A stretch of DNA of 64,000 nt. Origin: Ruegeria atlantica. Its GTDB lineage: Bacteria > Pseudomonadota > Alphaproteobacteria > Rhodobacterales > Rhodobacteraceae. Shown one piece after another: positions 8,916 through 17,352 of the stretch; the first letter of the stretch is position 1, and the number at the start of each line of letters is the position of its first letter. The stretch is from NCBI RefSeq assembly GCF_013032005.1, contig NZ_WQBE01000009.1:62001-126000 (forward strand). Reading direction: 5' to 3'. The notes beneath the pieces were generated by a model. The model ran no database searches. It saw only the letters and a program-made list of their open reading frames with translations, and was not told where the DNA came from. A program made the position numbers and the translations under genes.

Positions 8916-9410
8916 ATGGCCGCTCTCACTTTCTCTCACATCGGCATCACAGTTCCCGACCTGGAAAAAGCCGTGGAGTTCTATTCCAAGGCATTCGGCC
9001 TTTACGTGCTGATGGAACCAACTGAAATCCTGCATGACGAAAGCGCCATCGGTCAGATGTGCGACGATGTGTTTGGGGAAGGTTGGGGAAGCTTCCGTAT
9101 CGCGCACTTGTCAATGGGCGACGGTGTTGGCATCGAATTGTTTGAGTTCCCAAAGACCGTCGAAGAAGAACGCCCGTTTGAATATTGGCGGCGTGGCTTG
9201 TTTCATTTCTGCGTACAGGACGAGGATCTGGAAGGCCGCATCAAGATTATCGAAGACCTGGGCGGGCGCCAGCGCATGAGCCAAGTGCGCAAGTATTACC
9301 CAGGTGAAAAGCCCTATCGCATGGTCTATATGGAAGACCCGTTTGGCAACATCTTCGAGCTCTACAGCCACTCGTACGAATTGACCTATTCGGCGGGTGC
9401 TTATGACTGA
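8916..9410 (+). CDS. VOC family (glyoxalase-like) protein
   Basis: A 164-residue vicinal-oxygen-chelate protein. It opens with LTFSHIGITVPDLEKAVEFYSKAFG, which carries the first metal His, and ends with YMEDPFGNIFELYSHSYE, which carries the terminal Glu. HFCVQDEDLEGRIKIIEDLGG in the middle is the second module's ligand strand. VOC proteins include glyoxalase I, epimerases and dioxygenases. Its presence in an operon that ends with methylglyoxal synthase makes a glyoxalase role attractive, but its sequence is not close enough to GloA for me to claim it. It overlaps the next gene by 8 bases. Confidence 0.82.
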   Translation: MAALTFSHIGITVPDLEKAVEFYSKAFGLYVLMEPTEILHDESAIGQMCDDVFGEGWGSFRIAHLSMGDGVGIELFEFPKTVEEERPFEYWRRGLFHFCVQDEDLEGRIKIIEDLGGRQRMSQVRKYYPGEKPYRMVYMEDPFGNIFELYSHSYELTYSAGAYD

Positions 9411-10434
9411 TCGCGCCGACTTTCCCCCCAGAACGGACAAACCCAAGGTCGTGATAACCGATTACGACTTTGGTAATGTTGCCGTTGAGACGGAAATCCT
9501 GGAAGCCGCAGGAGCCGAGGTGATTGCGCTTCAGGCCAAGCGCCAGGAAGACCTGTTTGATGTCGCGCCGCATTGCGCAGCGATGATGAACCAATATGCC
9601 CGGATCGGGAAAGAAACGATTACGCGGATGCGGAACTGCGAAGTCATCGCGCGCTATGGCGTAGGCGTAGATATCGTGGATGTCGGCACGGCAACGGAAA
9701 AAGGCATCCTCGTTACCAACGTGCAAAACTATTGCACCGAGGAAGTCGCCGATCACGCGATTGCCCTTTGGCTGACCCTGGCGCGCAAGTTGCCTGACTA
9801 TGATCGGGCCACTCACGCAGGGGTCTGGCAATGGCAAAGCGGGCAGCCGGTCTACCGGTTGCGCGGGCGGACGATGGGTGTCGTTTCGCTGGGTAAAATC
9901 GGGCAAGCCATCGTTGCGCGGGCGCAATCTTTCGGAGTTACGGTCATCGCTTACGACCCGTATTTGCCAAGAGAAGTCGCCGCGAAGATTGGGGTCGAGC
10001 TGGTGAGCAAGCCCGAATTGCTAGCAAGGTCCGACTATATCCTGATGCAGGCGCCGATGACGCCGAACACGCATCACTTTTTGTCGGATGCCGAATTCTC
10101 GGTCATGAAACCCGGTGCGATACTCGTGAACACTGGACGCGGACCAACGGTCGACAACAAAGCCCTGTTCCGGGCGCTGACCGAAGGCCATTTGGCCGCT
10201 GCAGGGCTCGACGACCCCGAAGAAGAGCCGGCAAAGCGCGCCAACTGGACGCCTGATGACAACCCGTTGTTCACACTGCCCAACGTCCTCGTAACACCAC
10301 ATGCCGCCTACTATTCCGAGGAATCGATACACGCAGCGCGGGTTACCGCGGCTACGCAAGTGGCCAAGGTCCTGACAGGACAAAACCCCGACTACACAGT
10401 CAATGCCGACGCATTGGCCGTATCTACCGCATAA
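9403..10434 (+). CDS. D-2-hydroxyacid dehydrogenase family protein (CtBP-like)
   Basis: An NAD-dependent 2-hydroxyacid dehydrogenase of 343 residues. The Rossmann motif is GVVSLGKIGQAIVARAQSFG, followed by the nucleotide Asp in VIAYDPY. The catalytic Arg is in VNTGRGPTVD, the Glu in the DDPEEEP region and the His in VTPHAAYYSEES. The ATG at 9403 overlaps the VOC stop, which fixes the start; an upstream GTG at 9397 is less likely. The enzyme probably interconverts a 2-keto and a 2-hydroxy acid of the pathway. Confidence 0.87.
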   Translation: MTDRADFPPRTDKPKVVITDYDFGNVAVETEILEAAGAEVIALQAKRQEDLFDVAPHCAAMMNQYARIGKETITRMRNCEVIARYGVGVDIVDVGTATEKGILVTNVQNYCTEEVADHAIALWLTLARKLPDYDRATHAGVWQWQSGQPVYRLRGRTMGVVSLGKIGQAIVARAQSFGVTVIAYDPYLPREVAAKIGVELVSKPELLARSDYILMQAPMTPNTHHFLSDAEFSVMKPGAILVNTGRGPTVDNKALFRALTEGHLAAAGLDDPEEEPAKRANWTPDDNPLFTLPNVLVTPHAAYYSEESIHAARVTAATQVAKVLTGQNPDYTVNADALAVSTA

Positions 10435-10446
10435 CAGGAGACAAGA

Positions 10447-11136
10447 ATGCCAGACGTCAGCACGGACCTTAGGGTTTTCAATGATTTTGAAAGAAACCCG
10501 GAACTTCTCAAAAAATTTGACAAGGTGTTGGAGGCGTACTCTGCTGCTGCCATTTTTGCGGATGTGCAGTACCGAACAGGCGTGATGGACAGCGCCATCA
10601 AGCCCGCTTTCCGCGCCAAGGTGACAGGCCAGGCCGTGACGGTCCAGCTTTCAAAAGGTGATCTGGTCGACCCATTGCGAGCGCTTGAAATGGGACAACC
10701 CGGGGACGTGATCGTTGTGGACGCGGGTGGTGATCGTCAAACGTCAGTCTGCGGCGGTTTAATGGGTGGCCTGGCCAAGAACCGTGGCATTCGGGGGATG
10801 ATCGTAGATGGCACTGGGCGTGACACAGATGAGTTGGAAGACATTAACTGGCCAATCTGGACGCGCGCGATCACGCCGCGCGGAACGCACACGATGTTCT
10901 CGGAACGTAAAGAAGAACTTTCGATCAATGTGCCAATCGCCTGTGGGGGCGTCGTGGTAAACCCCGGAGATTTCATTGTAGCTGATCTTATGGGCGTCGT
11001 CGTGGTTCCACAGGAAATTGCCGAAGAAACCGTGCGCCTTGCTCAAGAGCAAGCTGACCGTGAGGAGGAAACCCGTAAATGGGTGTCCCAAGGCAAAACC
11101 GTTGAGGATCTGCTAAATGAATTCGGTCGCATCTGA
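10447..11136 (+). CDS. RraA-like protein / 4-hydroxy-4-methyl-2-oxoglutarate aldolase family
   Basis: A 229-residue protein with the RraA fold. The family site is visible as GGLMGGLAKNRGIRGMIVDGTGRDTDEL, where the Arg and the RD Asp are the metal/substrate positions, followed by NPGDFIVADLMGVVVVP. In this family some members are class II pyruvate aldolases and others are regulators or oxaloacetate decarboxylases. In a sugar-acid operon an aldolase or decarboxylase role is likelier than RNase E inhibition. AGGAG precedes the ATG. The gene overlaps dgoK by 20 bases. Confidence 0.83.
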   Translation: MPDVSTDLRVFNDFERNPELLKKFDKVLEAYSAAAIFADVQYRTGVMDSAIKPAFRAKVTGQAVTVQLSKGDLVDPLRALEMGQPGDVIVVDAGGDRQTSVCGGLMGGLAKNRGIRGMIVDGTGRDTDELEDINWPIWTRAITPRGTHTMFSERKEELSINVPIACGGVVVNPGDFIVADLMGVVVVPQEIAEETVRLAQEQADREEETRKWVSQGKTVEDLLNEFGRI

Positions 11137-12037
11137 ACCAGCGCTGATCGGCGTAGATTGGGGCACTTCATCGTTTCGTGCATTTCTAATTGGTGCGGAG
11201 GGCGACGTGATCGATGGGGTCTCGTCGCCTGAAGGTATCATGCAGGTTGCGGGACAAACCTTTGAGGCGGTCCTTGATCGTCTAATCGGCCCTTGGGTCG
11301 CCAAGGCTAACCTGCCGATCCTGGCATCTGGCATGATCACCAGCCGCAATGGTTGGGTAGAAACGCAATATGCTGAAATGCCGCTGGGTGCTGGCGGTCT
11401 TGCGCGAGCGTTGGTCCCCCACGAAGCGGCCAACGGAGCGCGTATTCATTTTGTGACAGGTGCTTCGACGGAACATGCCGGAGGACCGGACGTAATGCGC
11501 GGCGAGGAGACCCAGATCATCGGGGCATCTTCGTTAGGTTTGAGCGAAGGTATGTTCGTGATGCCGGGAACGCACAGCAAATGGGTTCAGGTTGCCGACG
11601 GGAAGATCGTGGATTTCTCGACCTACATGACAGGTGAGATCTTTTCGGCGCTGAAAGAACACACGATCCTTGGCACCTTGATGAAGGAGGACGCCTTCAG
11701 CGAAGACGCATTCGTGATGGGCGTCAAGGCGGGCCTCAGTGGTGAGTCGAACCTGCTGCACAGCCTGTTTCATGTTCGGACGCTTCCTCTCATGGGCAAA
11801 ATCCCGAAGGTTGCTACGGCCGACTACTTGTCGGGCTTGTTGATCGGGACCGAGGTTGCCGCCGCGACCGGCGAAGTAAAAGACGTCGGCAGGATCACTG
11901 TTGTTGGACGTAGCGATTTGTCTGACCGATACGAAATAGCGCTTCGAACTGCTGGTTTAGACAGCCGTCGCGCGCCAGATGATATCGTTGCGAAAGGGCA
12001 TTTTCTGATTGCTCGCGCTGCGGGGTTGGTCGGATGA
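11117..12037 (+). CDS. dgoK: 2-dehydro-3-deoxygalactonokinase
   Basis: Phosphorylates 2-keto-3-deoxygalactonate at C6 in the DeLey-Doudoroff branch. The 306 residues begin with GVDWGTSSFRAFLI, the ATP-binding start of the DgoK family, and continue with MRGEETQIIGA and MPGTHSKWV, both typical of DgoK. The next gene is the matching KDPGal aldolase, overlapping by 4 bases, which strongly supports the call. The products feed pyruvate and glyceraldehyde-3-phosphate to central metabolism. No sugar-acid dehydratase of the enolase or IlvD type is encoded in this operon, so the substrate must be supplied from elsewhere or by an unrecognised enzyme. Confidence 0.9.
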   Translation: MNSVASEPALIGVDWGTSSFRAFLIGAEGDVIDGVSSPEGIMQVAGQTFEAVLDRLIGPWVAKANLPILASGMITSRNGWVETQYAEMPLGAGGLARALVPHEAANGARIHFVTGASTEHAGGPDVMRGEETQIIGASSLGLSEGMFVMPGTHSKWVQVADGKIVDFSTYMTGEIFSALKEHTILGTLMKEDAFSEDAFVMGVKAGLSGESNLLHSLFHVRTLPLMGKIPKVATADYLSGLLIGTEVAAATGEVKDVGRITVVGRSDLSDRYEIALRTAGLDSRRAPDDIVAKGHFLIARAAGLVG

Positions 12038-12660
12038 TTGACCTCACCGCAGCTCTTGCTGAGAACCCGCTGATCGCGATTTTGCGGGGGCTGGCACCAG
12101 AAAATGCGCGCCCGGTGTCTGATGTACTCTTCGATACCGGGTTTCGGATCATCGAAGTGCCGCTCAACTCACCGGACCCGCTGGAATCGATTACGCAGAT
12201 CGTTGCGAAACATGGTGCTCAAGCCATCGTCGGCGCTGGCACTGTGTTGACTACGGACCAGGTCGCGGCGGTTGCAGATGCAGGCGGGCGGATCATCGTG
12301 TCGCCCAATATGAACCCGGACGTCGGGCGCGCGGCTGTCGCTCGGGATCTTTATTGGTGTCCAGGAGTCATGACCCCCTCCGAGGCCTTTACGGCGTTGG
12401 ATATCGGAGCATCGGTCCTCAAATTCTTTCCGGCGGAAATGATGCCGCCAGCTGCCATTGCTGCCATGCGCGCCGTATTGCCAGCAGACGCAGTCGTCGC
12501 TGCGGTAGGGGGCATCACGCCGGATACGATGGCGTCGTATCGTGCCGCGGGTGTAGATGGATATGGGCTGGGGTCCGCGCTGTTCAAACCGAGCTATACA
12601 TTGGATGATATCGGAAGGCGCGCGCGCGCCTTCACCAGTGTATTGGAGGAACTTGGATGA
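12034..12660 (+). CDS. dgoA: 2-dehydro-3-deoxy-6-phosphogalactonate aldolase
   Basis: A class I aldolase of the KDPG/KDPGal family, 208 residues, splitting KDPGal to pyruvate and glyceraldehyde-3-phosphate. Visible motifs are IEVPLNSPDPLESI (catalytic Glu; the N-S-P form points to KDPGal rather than KDPG aldolase), VGAGTVLT, SPNMNPDV and LKFFPAE, which carries the Schiff-base Lys. It is coupled to dgoK by ATGA and to the next SDR gene by the same overlap. Confidence 0.93.
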   Translation: MIDLTAALAENPLIAILRGLAPENARPVSDVLFDTGFRIIEVPLNSPDPLESITQIVAKHGAQAIVGAGTVLTTDQVAAVADAGGRIIVSPNMNPDVGRAAVARDLYWCPGVMTPSEAFTALDIGASVLKFFPAEMMPPAAIAAMRAVLPADAVVAAVGGITPDTMASYRAAGVDGYGLGSALFKPSYTLDDIGRRARAFTSVLEELG

Positions 12661-13358
12661 AACAGGCCCTTGTAACGGGCGGTACACGAGGGATTGGTGC
12701 GGGTGTTGCACGGTCGTTGACAGACGCAGGTTGGTCCGTCATTGCCGCATCCGCCTCCCAATCCGAATTGGATGCATTCGAGCCTCAGGACGGGTTAAAG
12801 GTGCAGCTCTTGGATGTCACCGACCAAACGTCCATCAATGATGTATTCGGCGAACTCACGGGTCTCGATGCCTTGGTGAACTGCGCAGGTATTCTTTTGC
12901 GTGGCGAAGAATACGACATCGACGTCTTCGCCAAGGTGCTCGATGTGAATCTGACAGGCACCATGCGCTGCTGTCTTGCCGCGCATCCATTGTTGGCTGA
13001 AGCGAGTGGGGCCATCGTCAACACCGCCTCTATGCTCAGTACCTTTGGTGGGCCTTTGGTTCCGGCGTATTCCGCTTCTAAGGGCGGCGTGGCACAGTTG
13101 ACCAAGGCGCTCGCAGGTCGCTGGGCCGAAGACGGTATCCGGGTCAATGCCATCGCGCCGGGTTGGATTGAGACAGAGATGACCCAGGGCCTTCGGGAAG
13201 ACCCTGAACGAACAGCGGGGATCATGGCGCGTACGCCTATGAAGCGCTGGGGGAAACCCGAAGAAGTCGGTGCGCTTGTGCAATGGCTTTTGAGTGAAAA
13301 CGCCAGTTTTGTGACCGGATCGATCTATCCAGTCGATGGCGGCTATCTCGCTATGTGA
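12657..13358 (+). CDS. SDR family oxidoreductase
   Basis: A 233-residue classical SDR. The cofactor motif is GGTRGIGAG, the structural motif NCAG, and the active site Ser in NTASMLS and YSASK. It ends with VTGSIYPVDGGYLAM, the usual SDR tail. It overlaps dgoA by 4 bases, with GGAGG before its ATG. With the SDR at 8105 this gives two alcohol dehydrogenases in one operon, perhaps acting at sugar C1 and at another carbon. Confidence 0.9.
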   Translation: MKQALVTGGTRGIGAGVARSLTDAGWSVIAASASQSELDAFEPQDGLKVQLLDVTDQTSINDVFGELTGLDALVNCAGILLRGEEYDIDVFAKVLDVNLTGTMRCCLAAHPLLAEASGAIVNTASMLSTFGGPLVPAYSASKGGVAQLTKALAGRWAEDGIRVNAIAPGWIETEMTQGLREDPERTAGIMARTPMKRWGKPEEVGALVQWLLSENASFVTGSIYPVDGGYLAM

Positions 13359-13367
13359 GGAAAATCA

Positions 13368-13886
13368 ATGAATGACCATGACACCGCCCGAATGCCCTAT
13401 CAGTTGCCATTCCCCAAGGATGCGCAAGACGAGATCGTGATCCCGAATGCCATGAGCGAGGACGATAGACTGTGGGTTCCGCAGGCAGAGAACGTCTGGT
13501 TCCGACCGCTCTGCCTGAACCGCTCGCAAGGTTATTGGATGAACCTTCTCAAAGTGCGCAAAGCTGGTGTTCTTTCGCGGCACCGCCATCCCCAGCCCGT
13601 CCACGGCTTCGTCCTGAAAGGGCGCTGGCATTATCTGGAACATGACTGGGTTGCAGAAGAAGGGGGATATGTCTTTGAGCCGCCGGGTGAGACTCATACC
13701 TTGGTCGTTCCCGACGATGTCGAAGAGATGGTTACCTATTTCCAGGTCAATGGCGTGATGTGCTATGTTGATCCGTGGGGCAAGGTCACTGGCTACGAAG
13801 ATGTCTTTACCAAGATTGATCTGTGCCGGAAACATTTCGCGGAAGTCGGTCTTGGAGAAGATTACGTTGAACAATTCATCCGGTGA
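13368..13886 (+). CDS. Cupin-domain protein, 2,4'-dihydroxyacetophenone-dioxygenase-like
   Basis: A 172-residue cupin. The first cupin motif is [18 protein letters not shown] and the second is [15 protein letters not shown], giving His and Glu metal ligands. The overall pattern resembles the family annotated as 2,4'-dihydroxyacetophenone dioxygenase, many members of which sit in sugar operons and are probably isomerases or dioxygenases of other compounds. The start ATG is ten bases after the SDR stop and the end overlaps mgsA by 20 bases. Substrate unknown. Confidence 0.78.
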   Translation: MNDHDTARMPYQLPFPKDAQDEIVIPNAMSEDDRLWVPQAENVWFRPLCLNRSQGYWMNLLKVRKAGVLSRHRHPQPVHGFVLKGRWHYLEHDWVAEEGGYVFEPPGETHTLVVPDDVEEMVTYFQVNGVMCYVDPWGKVTGYEDVFTKIDLCRKHFAEVGLGEDYVEQFIR

Positions 13887-14280
13887 TGCGCCGCGTTTCG
13901 CGCTTGTAGCGCATGATGCGCGAAAGGACGAAATCGTCGAATGGGTGGGTCTGCAATTGGCCCGCCTGTCCAGAGTACAAATCTTTTCGACAGGGACCAC
14001 CGGCAGTCGCATTAAGCAAGCCTATCCACAACTGGATGTGACCTGCCTGAAAAGCGGACCACTCGGAGGCGACCAACAGATTGGCGCCATGATCTGCGAA
14101 GAGAAACTGGATGCATTGATTTTCTTTGTCGACCCTCTCTCACCCATGCCACATGACGTCGACGTTAAGGCTCTGACCCGTCTCGCAACGGTATATGACC
14201 TGCCAATGGCATGTTCGCGCTCAACCGCGGATCTGATCGTCAAGGGGCTGATTGACGAGGATGACAACGCGCCTGCGTGA
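13867..14280 (+). CDS. mgsA: Methylglyoxal synthase
   Basis: Converts dihydroxyacetone phosphate to methylglyoxal and phosphate. The active-site segments are intact: FALVAHD (His16), FSTGTTG (phosphate loop), [12 protein letters not shown] (catalytic Asp69) and [15 protein letters not shown] (His96). No ATG suits the family start; the TTG at 13867 lies nine bases after GGAG and gives 137 residues, slightly shorter than the E. coli enzyme. It is the last gene of the lactonase-DgoKA operon, overlapping the cupin gene. The aldolase product glyceraldehyde-3-phosphate could drain through DHAP to methylglyoxal and, with the hydroxyacid oxidase at 14305, on to pyruvate. That route is inference. Confidence 0.9.
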   Translation: MNNSSGDAPRFALVAHDARKDEIVEWVGLQLARLSRVQIFSTGTTGSRIKQAYPQLDVTCLKSGPLGGDQQIGAMICEEKLDALIFFVDPLSPMPHDVDVKALTRLATVYDLPMACSRSTADLIVKGLIDEDDNAPA

Positions 14281-14304
14281 TACGCCGCGCGCCGCAAGCG
14301 CCGA

Positions 14305-15450
14305 TCAGCCAGTTCTCAGAAGGTGCTCTGCCAGACTGCCGAGTTTTTCGCTGCCAAGTTGGCTCATGTTGGCCTCAATGTCAGCTTTCAGGATGTGAAC
14401 GAGATGGTCGATCCCTCGTGCTCCGAACGCTGCAACGGCATATTGAAAGGCGCGTCCGACCATGACGAAATCTGCACCTTTCGCCAGGGCACGCATGATG
14501 TCCAATCCCCAGGCAACGCCAGAGTCATAGATCAGTGGCACATCTGTTCCGACCGCCTCGCGGATGTTCGGGAGTTGGTCAATCACGGCGGGCCCGGCTT
14601 CGAATTGACGCCCGGAGTGGTTTGAGACCCAGATGCAATCCACACCCTCGGCCACCATTTTTTGTGCATCCTCCGGCCGCAGGACACCCTTGACGATCAG
14701 GTGACCCTCCCATTCCTGCCGTAGTTCGCGCAGGTAGTCCCAATCCGGAATCCCACGTATCAGAGCGCCTGCATGGGTAAAGCTTTCTCGCCCGCGTGTG
14801 GGAACGTAATCGTCAAAGAACCGCATACGTGGCATGATGCCCTCGCGCAGATGCGCAAGGCACCAGGCGGGTCGTGACGCCATTTCTTTCAGCGTGCGCA
14901 GGTCAGCTTTTGGAGGCACGGTCAGGTTGGCGCGGCGTTGTCGTTCGCGCCGGCTCTCTTCTGGTACGTCCACCGTGATGATTAGTGTATGAAATCCCGC
15001 TGCCTTTATCCTCGGCAGCATCGCGCGGCGCAAATCGCTGGAGTTCACCGGGTAATGCTGAAACCATCCGTTTTTGCCAATGTAAGGTGCCACATCTTCC
15101 GGTGAAGCAACCGCCACGCTGGACAACGAGAACGGAATGTTGTGAGCAACCGCTGCCTTGGCAAGCATCCGCTCAGCTCCCGCCCACATCAGGCCGGACA
15201 TGCCTACCGGTGCTATCCCGAAAGGCAGGTCGTATTTTTGGCCCATCAATGTAGTCTGCAGGTCGGCCTTTGTTCGGCCGCATAGCACACGCGGCATGAA
15301 TCCGATGGCATCAAGTGCGTCCCGGTTGACCTTCAACCCCAGCTCCCGGCCGGTGGCGCTGTCGAGGTATTCGAAAGCAAACTTCGGGATGCGCTTCTGT
15401 GCGGTTCGCCGAAGGTCTTCTATCGACGGGTGGGATAGGTCCAGATCCAT
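14305..15450 (-). CDS. FMN-dependent alpha-hydroxy-acid oxidizing protein (lactate dehydrogenase-like)
   Basis: A 381-residue TIM-barrel flavoprotein of the LldD/glycolate-oxidase family, oxidising an L-2-hydroxyacid. Seen are PFGIAPVGMSGL (FMN loop), the lysine of LIVKGVLRPEDA, the catalytic His/Arg pair in WVSNHSGRQFE and the FMN phosphate segment YDSGVAWGLDIMRALAKGADFVMVGRAF. The WFQHYP and VPEESRRERQRRAN segments depart from the usual lactate dehydrogenase versions, so the substrate may be another 2-hydroxyacid. It is the last gene of the leftward TRAP operon and converges with mgsA, with only 24 bases between stops. Confidence 0.88.
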   Translation of the reverse strand: MDLDLSHPSIEDLRRTAQKRIPKFAFEYLDSATGRELGLKVNRDALDAIGFMPRVLCGRTKADLQTTLMGQKYDLPFGIAPVGMSGLMWAGAERMLAKAAVAHNIPFSLSSVAVASPEDVAPYIGKNGWFQHYPVNSSDLRRAMLPRIKAAGFHTLIITVDVPEESRRERQRRANLTVPPKADLRTLKEMASRPAWCLAHLREGIMPRMRFFDDYVPTRGRESFTHAGALIRGIPDWDYLRELRQEWEGHLIVKGVLRPEDAQKMVAEGVDCIWVSNHSGRQFEAGPAVIDQLPNIREAVGTDVPLIYDSGVAWGLDIMRALAKGADFVMVGRAFQYAVAAFGARGIDHLVHILKADIEANMSQLGSEKLGSLAEHLLRTG

Positions 15451-15495
15451 CCGGGTCCTCTGTTCGTTGTCTAACGGTTGAAGCTCCTCAGCCAG

Positions 15496-16779
15496 TCACC
15501 AAAGGGATGGCAAGGCCAAGGAAACTGCGGGCACATAGGTGATGAACATCAACAAGATCAGCATGCCGACAAAGAATGGCAGGATCGCCCGGCTGAGGCT
15601 TTCGATGGAAACCTTCGAAATGCTGCTGGCCACGAACAGGTTTACACCCAATGGCGGTGTGCAGAACCCAATGGCCAGATTGACCGTCAAGATGACACCA
15701 AAAACGATCGGATCGACCCCCAGTGCGGTTGCAACCGGCAGCAGGATCGGCGTCATGATGATGATCGAAGAAATCGTCTCCATGAACATGCCGATCACCA
15801 GCAATAGCAGATTGATCAGCAACAGAATGATGATCGGATTGTCGGATAGGCTGGTGATTGTTGTTGCGAGTTCTGTCGGGATTCTTGCAAGCGTGATCAA
15901 CCTGCCAAAGGCGGTCGCCATGATCACTAATATCAGAATGGTCCCGCTGGTCTTTGCACTGCCCGCAAAAACCTCTGGCAGGTCCTTGAGGGTGATGTCG
16001 CCATACACGAAGATGCCGATGAAAGCGGCATAGACTACGGCCACGGCACCGGCTTCGGTTGGGGTAAAGATGCCGCTATAGATACCCCCAAGAATAATCA
16101 CGGGCACGAGAAGCGCCCAGATGGAAGACCGGAAACTCTGCCAGACGCCAGGGCCTGAGAACGTGGTTGTCGATTGCTGAACAACCTCGTCCTTTCTCAG
16201 CAGAACGCGAGCCACCAACATGAACATGAGGGCAAAGAGGATGCCAGGAACAACACCTGCAAGAAACAGTTTGCCGATCGAAACCTCGGCAGTTACCCCA
16301 TATATGATGAATGGAATACTTGGCGGTATCATAACGCCGATCATTCCTGAGGATGCCGTCAATGCGCCGCTGAATTTGCGCGTATAGCCGACCTTCTCCA
16401 TCTCAGGGATCATGTTCGACCCGATGGCGGCTACGGTCGCAGGAGACGAACCGGATATGGCGGCAAAGAACACGCAGGCGAGTACGTTCACATAAGCAAG
16501 CCCACCCCGGATATGCCCGATCAGTGCGTTAGCGAACCCAACCAGTCGACGAGACATTCCGCCGTGCTGCATCAGGTCGCCTGCCAATATGAACAGAGGG
16601 ACGGCAATTAGAGGAAACGAGTCCGCGCCTGTTACCACCGACCGTGCCAGAAGAACTATGGGTGGCGTGCCATCCACAAAGACCATCACGATCATAGTGG
16701 CCAAGCCCAGACAGATGCCAATAGGCACGCTGAAGAGCAACAGGGCAAAGAGCGTCAAGAAAAGCGTTGTTGCAAGCAT
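15496..16779 (-). CDS. dctM: TRAP transporter large permease (DctM family)
   Basis: A 427-residue inner-membrane protein with about 12 hydrophobic segments. Family patterns include PLFILAGDLMQHGGMSRRLV, AAISGSSPATVAAIGS, SSGMIGVMIPPSIPFIIYG and GFCTPPLGVNLFVASSIS. It is the ion-coupled translocating unit. The gene lies 10 bases downstream of the small-permease gene in the leftward dctPQM order. Confidence 0.93.
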   Translation of the reverse strand: MLATTLFLTLFALLLFSVPIGICLGLATMIVMVFVDGTPPIVLLARSVVTGADSFPLIAVPLFILAGDLMQHGGMSRRLVGFANALIGHIRGGLAYVNVLACVFFAAISGSSPATVAAIGSNMIPEMEKVGYTRKFSGALTASSGMIGVMIPPSIPFIIYGVTAEVSIGKLFLAGVVPGILFALMFMLVARVLLRKDEVVQQSTTTFSGPGVWQSFRSSIWALLVPVIILGGIYSGIFTPTEAGAVAVVYAAFIGIFVYGDITLKDLPEVFAGSAKTSGTILILVIMATAFGRLITLARIPTELATTITSLSDNPIIILLLINLLLLVIGMFMETISSIIIMTPILLPVATALGVDPIVFGVILTVNLAIGFCTPPLGVNLFVASSISKVSIESLSRAILPFFVGMLILLMFITYVPAVSLALPSLW

Positions 16780-16789
16780 GCCAGGTTCC

Positions 16790-17275
16790 TCACGCTTTGG
16801 TTCCTGCGATCAGACGCAGGGTTCGGATCAGATGTTGAGTGACGCGGATCGCAGACAGGCCCGCGCCAATCGGCGCCGAAGCATAAAGGATCGGAATCGG
16901 TAGTCCCAAAACGACCGAAGTCTGGCTGGCGACAAAAGGCTGTCGGATAAGCTTGATGCATTCAATTGTCAGAACGATCAGAAATCCAAGGACAAGAAGC
17001 GCGATCACAACATCCGCGTAAAGCCTTGCGCGCTCGCTCAGGACATCACGCAGGACCGTGATACGCACATGATCGCCTGTGTGGAACGCATAGCTGACAC
17101 CAAGCCAGACGAACCATACAAACAACCAAAGCGTTAGCTCTTCGCCCCATGAAAGAGAGGCATTCAGAATGTAGCGCATGAACACATTGCCAAAGATCAA
17201 CAAGACAATCGCGGCCAAAAGTGCACTGGCTAAGACCTTTTCGGCATTCAGATCGATCCATTTGATAACCGACAC
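16790..17275 (-). CDS. dctQ: TRAP transporter small permease (DctQ family)
   Basis: A 161-residue four-helix membrane protein. The pattern SWGEELTLWLFVWFVWLGVSYAFHTGDHVRIT is typical of DctQ. GGGAGG precedes the start on the minus strand. It couples the binding protein at 17353 to the large permease at 15496; a hairpin at 17300-17340 separates it from the binding-protein gene. Confidence 0.92.
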   Translation of the reverse strand: MSVIKWIDLNAEKVLASALLAAIVLLIFGNVFMRYILNASLSWGEELTLWLFVWFVWLGVSYAFHTGDHVRITVLRDVLSERARLYADVVIALLVLGFLIVLTIECIKLIRQPFVASQTSVVLGLPIPILYASAPIGAGLSAIRVTQHLIRTLRLIAGTKA

Positions 17276-17299
17276 CGTTCACCTCCCCTGAACGAAAGG

Positions 17300-17340
17300 G
17301 GCACCCGAACCTTCATGGCACGGGTGCCCGTATTGGCTGA
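17300..17340 (-). terminator. Intercistronic hairpin between dctP and dctQ
   Basis: Perfect 9-base arms GGGCACCCG (17300-17308) and CGGGTGCCC (17332-17340) lie just after the dctP stop. There is no strong T-run on the minus strand, so it more likely acts as a partial terminator or an mRNA 3' stabiliser favouring binding-protein excess. Confidence 0.55.
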
Positions 17341-17352
17341 GTAGTCCGAGGG

